Assembly (NCBI GenBank): GCA_947307005.1
Contig: CAMZHY010000002.1
Coordinates: forward strand, 1 to 37,464
Direction of reading: 5' to 3'
DNA from: an uncultured Planctomycetaceae bacterium
GTDB lineage: Bacteria; Planctomycetota; Planctomycetia; Pirellulales; Thermoguttaceae
Length of the DNA stretch: 37,464 nt
The notes beneath the pieces are model-generated. The model was not told the origin of the DNA. It did no database searches and saw only the letters and a program-made list of their open reading frames with translations. Position numbers and translations under genes: made by a program. Positions 18,940 to 27,063 of the stretch are shown piece after piece (within the stretch, counting starts at the first letter, position 1; each line of letters begins with the position of its first letter).

Positions 18940-20082
18940 ATGACGAGAGAAAACGACCTGCAAAGAGCGACGCTTCGGTTCCCCGGAAACTCGGCGACGT
19001 CGGACGTCGTTTCCATTGAGGGAACGCTCGCCCTCAAGCGGCGCGAGTATGTTCAAGAGTGGACGGGGAGCGACGCCGACGCGTTAAGCTACGCGAAGAG
19101 CGTCGTCCGCTCGGAAGCCGCCGCGATTCTTGGTCTTGTCGACGCGTTCGATTCTCGATTCTGCGAAGCGGTCTCGCTCGTTCTTGAATGCCGCGGACGC
19201 CTTGTGACGACGGGAATGGGCAAGGCGGGGTTAATTGCGCGCAAGATTGCGGCGACCGCCTCGTCGACCGGCTCGCCGAGTCATTTCGTGCATCCGGGCG
19301 AAGCGCGTCACGGGGACCTTGGCGCGATAACGCCGGACGACGTCGTTCTCGCGTTTTCCTACAGCGGCGAAACGGAAGAAGTTAAACGTATTCTCGGTCC
19401 CCTTGCGTCGCGCGGCGTTCCGATCGTCGCGATCGTCTCGACGGCGGAGAGCGCGCTTGGTCGCGCGGCGACGGTCGCGCTGGAAATCGGCAAGATCGAA
19501 GAGGCGGATTCGCTCCGGCTTGCGCCCAGTTCAAGCGCCGCCGCGATGCTTGCGATGGGGGACGCGCTCGCGTTAACCGTCAGTCGTCTGCGCGGGTTCC
19601 GCTCCGAGGATTTCGCTCGATTTCATCCCGGCGGCGCGCTGGGACTGAGTCTTAGCCGCGTTTGCGAGCTCATGCGCCCTCTTGAACAGTGTCGCGTCGC
19701 GTCGGACGCGACGTCGGTTCGCGACGTTTTTACGTCGTGCCGCAAACCTGGGCGTCGCGCGGGAGCCGTGCTGCTCCTCGATCATTCGGGAAAACTTTCT
19801 GGGATTTTTACGGACAGCGATCTTGCTCGGCTCTTTGAATCGCGTCGCGAAGACGCGCTCGATCGGCCTATTTCCGAAGTAATGACGCCGTCGCCGATTG
19901 CAATTTGCGCCGACGCGACGATGAAAGAGGCGGTCGAAATCCTCTCGAAACGAAAGATAAGCGAACTCCCCGCGCTCGACGAAGAAGGACGTCCCGTCGG
20001 AATTCTCGACGTGACCGACGTCGTCGCGTTCATGCCGGAACGAAAAGAAGAAAAAGAGACTTCCGACGATTTACGCGCTTGA
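18940..20082 (+). CDS. kdsD: KpsF/GutQ family sugar-phosphate isomerase (arabinose-5-phosphate isomerase), SIS + CBS domains
   Basis: 380 aa. SIS domain TGMGKAGLIARKIAATASSTGSPSHFVHPGEARHGDLG; FSYSGETEEVKRIL; LAPSSSAAAMLAMGDALAL; FHPGGALG; two CBS repeats at the C-terminus. Confidence 0.93.
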   Translation: MTRENDLQRATLRFPGNSATSDVVSIEGTLALKRREYVQEWTGSDADALSYAKSVVRSEAAAILGLVDAFDSRFCEAVSLVLECRGRLVTTGMGKAGLIARKIAATASSTGSPSHFVHPGEARHGDLGAITPDDVVLAFSYSGETEEVKRILGPLASRGVPIVAIVSTAESALGRAATVALEIGKIEEADSLRLAPSSSAAAMLAMGDALALTVSRLRGFRSEDFARFHPGGALGLSLSRVCELMRPLEQCRVASDATSVRDVFTSCRKPGRRAGAVLLLDHSGKLSGIFTDSDLARLFESRREDALDRPISEVMTPSPIAICADATMKEAVEILSKRKISELPALDEEGRPVGILDVTDVVAFMPERKEEKETSDDLRA

Positions 20083-20095
20083 ACAAGAGAACGAA

Positions 20096-20170
20096 TGGGC
20101 TGTGTTGGATTCGAACCAGCGACCTTCTGGGTGTAAACCAGACGCTCTAACCAAACTGAGCTAACAGCCC
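20096..20170 (-). tRNA. tRNA-Val(TAC)
   Basis: Reverse strand GGGCTGT TA GCTC AGTTTGGTTA GAGC G TCTGG TTTACAC CCAGA AGGTC GCTGG TTCGAAT CCAAC ACAGCCC A. Full cloverleaf, 75 nt, anticodon TAC. Confidence 0.93.
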
Positions 20171-20305
20171 TTACGTTTGAGACATTGTAGTGTGAAAAAC
20201 GCTTGCGTCAACCTGTCGACGTCGATATAATTTCCTCATCGGCGGGGCGCTGGCGCGCTCTTGGAACAAGATTGCGCAATTCAGGAAAACGGCGGACGCG
20301 CGACG

Positions 20306-20821
20306 ATGCATACGGTCTGGGCGAAATCTTTGGACGGCGGACGCATGGCGGCGACTCACGCGCTCGGGCTTATTATCGCCGGAGTCGTCGTGGCGTTTGC
20401 GATTTCTCAGTTTCGATACTACTTTGCGCTGACGAAGTTCTCAGAATCTCAGTTTCCAGGCGAGACGGAACGCGATCGCCATTTCTTTAAGCGTCAAGCG
20501 TGGCGACGCGTTCAAATTGCGGCCCTTTCTGGAATCGCAGGCGGTTGCATGCTCGCCGGACTCTTTGTTCCTTACGGAAGCTATCCCCGACTTTTCGCGC
20601 TCTTCTGGGTCGCGGTTGGACTCTTCGGCGTTTGGGTCGTCGCGCTTGCGCTCGTCGATTGCGTCGCGACGTGGCTGCATTTCGCGGAAGAACGGCAGGT
20701 TAACGAGGCGAAGCGACTTGCTCTTCGCTACAAAATCGATAAATTCCAAAAGGACGCGCTCCACGCTCGCGACGAACTCGAACGCGCCGACGAGAACTCA
20801 GACAAGACGGATCGCAAATAA
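20306..20821 (+). CDS. Hypothetical membrane protein with 2-3 predicted TM helices and charged C-terminus
   Basis: ORF 20261..20821; ATG at 20306 preferred (MHTVWAKSLDGGRMAATHALGLIIAGVVVAFAIS...). Hydrophobic segments GLIIAGVVVAFAI, IAALSGIAGGCMLAGLFV and LFALFWVAVGLFGVWVVALALV. Confidence 0.65.
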   Translation: MHTVWAKSLDGGRMAATHALGLIIAGVVVAFAISQFRYYFALTKFSESQFPGETERDRHFFKRQAWRRVQIAALSGIAGGCMLAGLFVPYGSYPRLFALFWVAVGLFGVWVVALALVDCVATWLHFAEERQVNEAKRLALRYKIDKFQKDALHARDELERADENSDKTDRK

Positions 20822-20856
20822 CGCGTCCGCAATTTTACGACGTCAAGTGATTGGTC

Positions 20857-21600
20857 ATGGCGACATCATCGAAAACGCTACCGTCAAATTTTCTGTTTCG
20901 CTTTCGCTTTTTTTGTCGACGGTGGGACGCTCCTTCGCCGCGCTCCGTCGAACCGGAGACGCTCGACGCCTCGTTCCGCGTTCCTATATGGTCGTTGGTT
21001 TCCAAAAGCGACGACGCGATGGAACGACGGATGCAGGAGCCGGTCGAGTCGGTTGGCGTCAATGAGAAAAACGCGGATCTTTTTGATTTTCGAATCGGTT
21101 GGTCGCCCGACGGGCTTATCTTGACGATTGTTTCGTCTGGAAAGGACGAGCAGCCGTGCTGGCCTCGGTCGGCGCTGGAAAGAGCGGATTCGCTGAGGCT
21201 CTGTCTCGATATGAGAGACATGAGAGACGCGCGCCGCGGGACGCGTTTTTGCTACAAATTCGCGTTCTTCCCGCTGATTGGCGAATCGACGCGGTCCGCG
21301 AGGCCGCTCGCGCAGTGGCTTCCTATCAATCGCGCGCGCGAAGTCCCGACGGGAGTCGACGTCGATTCTTTCGTCATGGCTTCGCGACTGAAAGACGACG
21401 GTTATTCTTTTACCGCTTTCATTCCCGGCGCGTTTCTCAACGGCTATGATCCCGGCTTTTTCGATCGCTTCGGGATGCATTTTACGCTTTCGGACTCCCC
21501 TCGCGGCGTCTTTACGCTACAACACGCCCCGCCGATTCCTTATGAAGACGATCCAAGTCTGTGGTCGTCCTTCGTCATGACGGACGCTAAGGAAGACTAA
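20857..21600 (+). CDS. CBM9/DOMON-like fold hypothetical protein
   Basis: ORF of ~247 aa. FDFRIGWSPDGLILTIVSSGK ... ADSLRLCLDMRDMRDARRGTRFCYKFAFFP resembles the CBM9-like/DOMON pattern. ATG at 20857; the listed start at 20851 is TTG. Confidence 0.6.
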   Translation: MATSSKTLPSNFLFRFRFFCRRWDAPSPRSVEPETLDASFRVPIWSLVSKSDDAMERRMQEPVESVGVNEKNADLFDFRIGWSPDGLILTIVSSGKDEQPCWPRSALERADSLRLCLDMRDMRDARRGTRFCYKFAFFPLIGESTRSARPLAQWLPINRAREVPTGVDVDSFVMASRLKDDGYSFTAFIPGAFLNGYDPGFFDRFGMHFTLSDSPRGVFTLQHAPPIPYEDDPSLWSSFVMTDAKED

Positions 21601-21623
21601 TTCGACTCGTCGCGTCGACGTTG

Positions 21624-21665
21624 TAAAAAAAGAAGGCGTTCTCCAAAGGAAGGAGAACGCCTTCT
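21624..21665 (-). terminator. Rho-independent terminator for the downstream LolD-like gene
   Basis: 14-bp perfect stem agaaggcgttctcc / ggagaacgccttct (21631-21644 and 21652-21665). An A-run at 21625-21631 gives a T-tract on the minus strand. Confidence 0.9.
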
Positions 21666-21689
21666 TGACGTTGTTTTGAACTTTGAAAT

Positions 21690-22388
21690 TCATTCCGCCC
21701 TAGAGGCGTCTTGTTCGGCGAGTTTTCGTTTCGCGACGAGATTGACGTCGGTCAGAAGGTCGACGCGGCTAAACTGCTCCGCGACCGCGGGAGAGTGCGT
21801 GACGAGAATCAGCGCGACGTTTTCGTCGCGGCACGTGTTGCGCAGCATGTCGACGACGATCTGCTGGTTGCCGACGTCGACGTTTGCGGTCGGCTCGTCC
21901 GCGAGCACAAGTTTCGGATTGTTCGCGAGCGCGCGCGCGACCGAAACGCGCTGCTGCTCCCCGACGCTCATTTGACTCGGCTTGTGGTGGAGACGCTTTC
22001 CAAGTCCGACGCGCTCCAAAAGATCGACGGCGCGCTTCTTGTCGTGACGTCCTGCGAACGCCATCCCGAGTTGGACGTTCTCAAGCGCCGTAAAGCCCGG
22101 CAAGAGATTGAACGTCTGAAAAACGTAGCCAATGCGACGCGCGCGAAACTGATCGCGTTCCGATTCCGTGAGAAGCGGCGTGTTCCACCCGTCGATGAGA
22201 ACCTGACCGGACGTCGGTCGAAGAATGCCCGCGATAATGTGTAGCAACGTCGTTTTACCGCACCCTGACGGACCGATCACGACCACCTGTTCTCCCGCGT
22301 CGACGCTCCAGTGGGGCACGTCGAGAATTGGCAATTCTTCTCCGCTTGGTTCCTGATACGATTTCTTGAGATTCTTCAGTTCTAACAT
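21690..22388 (-). CDS. ABC transporter ATP-binding protein, LolD/MacB-type
   Basis: 232 aa. GPSGCGKTTLLHIIAG, YVFQTFNLLPGFTALENVQLGMAFA, MSVGEQQRVSVARALANNPKLVLADEPTANVD. No adjacent permease in the window. Confidence 0.9.
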   Translation of the reverse strand: MLELKNLKKSYQEPSGEELPILDVPHWSVDAGEQVVVIGPSGCGKTTLLHIIAGILRPTSGQVLIDGWNTPLLTESERDQFRARRIGYVFQTFNLLPGFTALENVQLGMAFAGRHDKKRAVDLLERVGLGKRLHHKPSQMSVGEQQRVSVARALANNPKLVLADEPTANVDVGNQQIVVDMLRNTCRDENVALILVTHSPAVAEQFSRVDLLTDVNLVAKRKLAEQDASRAE

Positions 22389-22500
22389 CTCGACTCCTGC
22401 GCGCTACGTCGGTCGCGACGCGCGCCGTTATATAAAGACGCGTCTTGCGACCCAACCGTTCCCATTTTACACAAAGACCCCTCTTTTTTCAAGCGCTTCT

Positions 22501-22529
22501 CCCGTCGCCGTCGCGACGGGATTTTTTTC
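22501..22529 (+). terminator. Terminator-like hairpin with no upstream plus-strand gene
   Basis: cccgtcgc-cgtc-gcgacggg then atttttttc: 8-bp GC-rich stem, tetraloop and T-run. Confidence 0.65.
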
Positions 22530-22738
22530 AAAAGTTTTATTATTATTTGGTCGATTTTTGCCTATATTGCGTAAATTTTTTATATTAACCCAAAATAACG
22601 ACGCAGTTTCTTCCTCTTCGCATAAAATTGAAGTCAAAGAGGAACTCCAAGGGACGACGCGCGTTCTAAAATCGGGGATATTTCGACGTTCTCGCTCTTA
22701 GAACGACGTTTTGTCGCTTGCTTGTCGAGCGTTTTTGG

Positions 22739-22766
22739 TTGATAATATTGACAAATTGGATAAAAT
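22739..22766 (+). promoter_or_regulatory. Candidate promoter for the surface-protein gene
   Basis: TTGATA (22739-22744), 16-bp spacer, TAAAAT (22761-22766) in AT-rich DNA, about 117 bp upstream of the start codon. Confidence 0.4.
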
Positions 22767-22882
22767 ATGCGCGTCCGACGTCGTTTCAAATTTCAATCGA
22801 CGTTAGACGGTCGCCGTAATCAAGCGCCTTGCGCGCGTCGGAATTTGCGGACTCCGCGAGTCCGAGACGTTATTGAAGGGAA

Positions 22883-25800
22883 GTGAAAATGGATTTTTCA
22901 TCGGCATTTCGTCGTCTTTTCAGTCAGAAAACGCGCCGTGAATCAGGACGTCGCGAGGATGGGTCGGTCCGTCGTCTTCGCCTTTTTGAAACGCTTGAAG
23001 CCCGTCAGATGCTCGACGCCGCGTCTATTTATGAAACGCTTCCCGAGATTATCACGATCGCGGAAACGGACCAGACGTATCACTACGCGATCGAAGGTAA
23101 GAGTTCTGAAATTATCGACGCGAGTTCGGTCAACGGCTTGACCGCGTCCCTTCCTGAAGGACCGCAGGTCGCCTTTACCGTGTTGGAGACGAAGACGAAC
23201 GGCGCCGTCTCGACGCTCGGCGAAGTCGTCGTCCAGCTTTTCAGCGCTCCGAACGAGGCGCCTGTTTCTTCGAATCATTTTCTCGATCTTGTCGCCGACG
23301 GATACTACGACGGGCTGTCGATTCACCGAATTCTTTCCGATTTCATGTTCCAGGGCGGCTCGCCCGAGGGCGACGGAATCGGCGGTTCCGGACTCTCGAT
23401 TGTCGACGAGCATTCCGACGTTCTCACGCACAGTCGTCGTGGGACGGTCGCGTATGCGAACAATGGACCGGGCACGAGCGACGCGCAGTTTTACGTGATG
23501 TTCGACGCGGCGAAGTATTTGGACGGCTCTTACAACGTCTTTGGCTACGTCGTCGACGGTTACGACGTCGTCGATTACCTTGAGACGGTCGACGTCGTCG
23601 AGAACGCGAGGGGCGAGAAGTCCGTCCCCGTCGATTCTTATACGTTTTCCAACTTCCACGTCGTCGATGCGAACGACGTTTCGAGCGGCGTTTTACGGCT
23701 TGTCGCCGACGAAAATGCGAGCGGTTCGACGACCGTCTCGCTTATGACGACGTTCGCGTCGGGCGAGTCGGAGATGCAGGAAACGACGGTTTACGTCGGG
23801 AACGAAGGTCTGGCGGACTATATTCGGGCGACGCTCGATGAAATCGACTTCGATATAACCGCCGGCGAGTCGATCGCGGTTAGCCTTCCGAAAGAGTTCG
23901 GCGGTTACGACGTAACGTACGCGATCTCCGTCAATGAAGACGCGGCGCGTTACGGACTGACCACGGCGTTTACGCCGCCGGCGTCGAATCCCGACGCCCA
24001 AGATCCGTGGACCGATTTTACGATTAAGACGGACAGGGCGGGCGCGCAGACGTTGAATCTGTCGATCGTCGCGAAGGTCAACGAATCGATTTACGCCGGC
24101 ACGGTCGACAAGAGCGAGTTCGACGAGAGCGCTTACGGCGGAAACTATCAATTCTATGAGGACACTCGCACGGAAACCGAGTACGAATACGACTCGGCGA
24201 CCGGTCAGTTCAAACCGATTGTCAGCGATATTCCCGTCGTTCACGTCTACAAAATTCTCAACCTTTCGGCGACGGCGACGCAAGACGTCGTCGTTTCTCC
24301 CGTTACGCCGGAGGTCTCGATGGTCGCCGATTCCGTCGCGAATTACGACGGCGTCATGTACACGGCGTCGAGTTTTCTCAACGGCGACGTCGTCTTTTCA
24401 ATCGACGTTTATCGCTTTGACGAGCCGCCTATGCAGGACGACGAACTCCTCGTCGCGCTCGACGGCGAGCAGTACGCGTATAGTCGCGCTTATCACGCCT
24501 ACAACGAGGAAACGGGACTGGATCGCTATGAAATTAAACTCAGTTTGGACCATGAGCTTACGGAAGGCGCTCACACGCTGACGGTCCAAGACGCGCAGAG
24601 CGCGCCGACGCTTGGCGAATCGGCGGTCCTGAAGTTCAATTACGATCCGACTTCGCTTGCGTTCGTCGATTTTCCGTCGACGGTAACCGCGAGCGTCGGC
24701 GTCGCCGGATCCGTCAATCTTGCGACAAACAAGACGGACGCCGACGGGTCGCAGCGCGACGACGTCGCGTTCTCGTTCGTCGATTCGACGGCGGTCAGCT
24801 CGTTCCTCACCCTTTCGGAAGACGGCGTCCTTCAATGGATCGCGCCGACCGAGGCTATGATCGGAACTTACGACGTCGTCGTGCAAGCGACCGACGCGCT
24901 CGGCCGCGTCGCGACGAGCCCGATGACCTTCACGGTCGCCGGAGCGTTGACGTTCGCCGACTTCGACGACGTCGACGCCGCGACTGGCTCCGCCTATCTT
25001 GGACAGGTTTCCGCCTACGACGCGTCGGATCCCGAAGCCGTTGTTCGTTACGAGCTTGTCGACGAGACGAATCTTGTCATTAATCCGACGACCGGCGTTC
25101 TCTCCTGGGCGATTCCGAGCGATTACCTTGCCGGCGGCGTGAAGACGCGCCTTTACGATTTCACGGTCAAAGCGACGAAGATGGTCGAGCAAGAGGACGG
25201 AAGCTACGTCGATTCGGAAGGAGCGTCCGTCTCGAAAAAGTTCACGCTGACGATTACGAACGCCGCGTTTGAAGAAGACGCGACGCTTCTGCCGACGTGG
25301 AAGACGATCGAACCGCAGACCGCGACCGCGGGGACGCCGATTACCGTCGCGACCGTCGAAACGGCCCCGGCCGGCGTAACAGCCGTCGAATATCGCTTTA
25401 CGACCGACGCCCCCGAGGGAATGTCGATCGACTCGAACGGCGACGTCAAATGGACGACGACCGAGGATTATTTCGGCAATACGACGACGCCTTCCCGAAC
25501 GTATAACGTCGGCGTCGCAGCCCGGTCGATTGTCGGCGCGACCGACAAGACGATCGACTATACCGACTCGACGGAAACGTCCTTGACGATCAAACTCGTC
25601 AACCCGAAATACGAGGAAGCGGAACCCATTCTCAACGACCTCGCCGCCGACGAACTCGTCACGCATACCGACGCGACGTTTACGGCGACGATTACCGCGA
25701 CCGATCCGAACGGAACCGCCGACCGGATCGTCTACGCGATAGTGAACCAAACGGTTCCCGAAGGCATGACCCTCGACGCGACGTCGGGCGCGTTGACGTG

Positions 25801-26926
25801 GAATATCGGCGCCGATTATCTTGCTGAAAACGTCAGCGCGCAAGTTTTCACGCTGACCGTTAAAGCGACGAAGCAGACGCGCGGCGAGGACGGAGCGTAT
25901 GTCGACGGCAAGCATGCGACGAAAGAGTATGAAATCCTCGTCGCCAATTCCTCCGCGACCACGCTGGAAAAACCGACGATCGCCCCCGTCGCCGCGCAGA
26001 CCGTCGAAGCGGGGAAGAAACTCGAGTTCACCGTTTCCGCGACGCTTCCGGAAGGTTCGCAGGCGAAGGGCGTTCGCTACGACTTTGCCGACGACGCCGT
26101 CGTTCCCGAGGGAATGTCGATCGACGGAACGACGGGCGCCGTAACGTACGAAGTTCCAAGCGATTATTTCGCGACCGTCGAACCGGACAAGGATTCCGTG
26201 ACGACGAAGGTTGCGATTCAGGCGCAGACCGTCGTTTCCGAAACCGTCGACGCGGACAATTTCGGCGGTTCCGCGACGACCGAGGTCGAAATTACCGTGA
26301 CGCGTCCCAAAGAAGTCGACCCCGCCCTCGACACGTGGCAGGGATGGTTCAACAAGTGGCTCGATATGACGCAGGAGCGATACGATTCTCACGCGTCGAA
26401 TCTTTCGACGTATCTCAGCGCGTATCTCGCCGCCGTCGAGGCGCGCAACGCTCAAATCGCCGAGGCGGTCGCCAAATATCAGGCGGGCGAGTCGTCGATG
26501 ACGGAACTCCTTAAAGCGCGTACCGAAGCGCAAACGACCTTCAACGGAGCGACGGCAACCGCGCTGTCGGAACTCGAAACCGCCGACGCCGCCGTCGAGA
26601 CGAAGTACGCCGAGACGGTCGCGACGATGAACGAAGCGTATCAGCGTCTGGACGAAGCTAATAAAACGCCCGACGACGCCAAGGAGCAAACGAAGAAGGC
26701 GACCTCCGACGTTAATTCGGAACGTCTCGCGAATTGGACGGGCAATTCGAATTTCCGCCTCCATAATAAAGCGACGGACGTTCGCGTCGGACTTGACTGC
26801 CAATCCGCGATCAAAATGTGGCGCGCTGGATATTCGGCGATGTATTCCGGGAGTCGTATCTACGAAGCGATTTATTCCGATCCGAGCTTTATCGACGACG
26901 TCGCGACGGAAGTCGACGCGCAGTGA
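22883..26926 (+). CDS. Large surface/exported protein: LEPR-like N-terminal motif, cyclophilin-type PPIase domain, cadherin/Ig-like repeats, C-terminal helical region
   Basis: 1347 aa preceded by gaagggaagtgaaa RBS-like sequence. RRLRLFETLEARQMLDAA motif; cyclophilin core IHRILSDFMFQGGSPEGDGIGGSG ... GTVAYANNGPGTSDAQFYVMFDAAKYLDGSYNVFGYVVDG; repeated 'PEGM(S/T)(I/L)D..(T)G.(V/L).W..P.DYF/L' motifs. Confidence 0.9.
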   Translation: MKMDFSSAFRRLFSQKTRRESGRREDGSVRRLRLFETLEARQMLDAASIYETLPEIITIAETDQTYHYAIEGKSSEIIDASSVNGLTASLPEGPQVAFTVLETKTNGAVSTLGEVVVQLFSAPNEAPVSSNHFLDLVADGYYDGLSIHRILSDFMFQGGSPEGDGIGGSGLSIVDEHSDVLTHSRRGTVAYANNGPGTSDAQFYVMFDAAKYLDGSYNVFGYVVDGYDVVDYLETVDVVENARGEKSVPVDSYTFSNFHVVDANDVSSGVLRLVADENASGSTTVSLMTTFASGESEMQETTVYVGNEGLADYIRATLDEIDFDITAGESIAVSLPKEFGGYDVTYAISVNEDAARYGLTTAFTPPASNPDAQDPWTDFTIKTDRAGAQTLNLSIVAKVNESIYAGTVDKSEFDESAYGGNYQFYEDTRTETEYEYDSATGQFKPIVSDIPVVHVYKILNLSATATQDVVVSPVTPEVSMVADSVANYDGVMYTASSFLNGDVVFSIDVYRFDEPPMQDDELLVALDGEQYAYSRAYHAYNEETGLDRYEIKLSLDHELTEGAHTLTVQDAQSAPTLGESAVLKFNYDPTSLAFVDFPSTVTASVGVAGSVNLATNKTDADGSQRDDVAFSFVDSTAVSSFLTLSEDGVLQWIAPTEAMIGTYDVVVQATDALGRVATSPMTFTVAGALTFADFDDVDAATGSAYLGQVSAYDASDPEAVVRYELVDETNLVINPTTGVLSWAIPSDYLAGGVKTRLYDFTVKATKMVEQEDGSYVDSEGASVSKKFTLTITNAAFEEDATLLPTWKTIEPQTATAGTPITVATVETAPAGVTAVEYRFTTDAPEGMSIDSNGDVKWTTTEDYFGNTTTPSRTYNVGVAARSIVGATDKTIDYTDSTETSLTIKLVNPKYEEAEPILNDLAADELVTHTDATFTATITATDPNGTADRIVYAIVNQTVPEGMTLDATSGALTWNIGADYLAENVSAQVFTLTVKATKQTRGEDGAYVDGKHATKEYEILVANSSATTLEKPTIAPVAAQTVEAGKKLEFTVSATLPEGSQAKGVRYDFADDAVVPEGMSIDGTTGAVTYEVPSDYFATVEPDKDSVTTKVAIQAQTVVSETVDADNFGGSATTEVEITVTRPKEVDPALDTWQGWFNKWLDMTQERYDSHASNLSTYLSAYLAAVEARNAQIAEAVAKYQAGESSMTELLKARTEAQTTFNGATATALSELETADAAVETKYAETVATMNEAYQRLDEANKTPDDAKEQTKKATSDVNSERLANWTGNSNFRLHNKATDVRVGLDCQSAIKMWRAGYSAMYSGSRIYEAIYSDPSFIDDVATEVDAQ

Positions 26927-27012
26927 TCGAACGATCGTAAAGCGCGGCGCCTAGAAAGCGGGGCGTCGAGCGACCTCCCCAAAAACGGGCGACCGTCGAG
27001 TTGCCGTTAACG

Positions 27013-27050
27013 AAAAAGCGCGAGAAGACTGAATCTTCTCGCGCTTTATT
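27013..27050. terminator. Bidirectional rho-independent terminator between convergent genes
   Basis: 14-bp stem aaagcgcgagaaga / tcttctcgcgcttt (27015-27028 and 27034-27047) with T/A-rich flanks. Confidence 0.88.
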
Positions 27051-27063
27051 CGTTTTGACGGCG

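Noticed and set aside
24398-26803. 801-aa minus-strand ORF inside the surface-protein gene
   Set aside because: Antisense shadow. Codons such as GAC, GTC, TCG, GCG and ACG dominate, and their reverse complements (GTC, GAC, CGA, CGC, CGT) contain no stops. The translation is Arg-rich with no recognisable domain, whereas the sense frame has clear domains.
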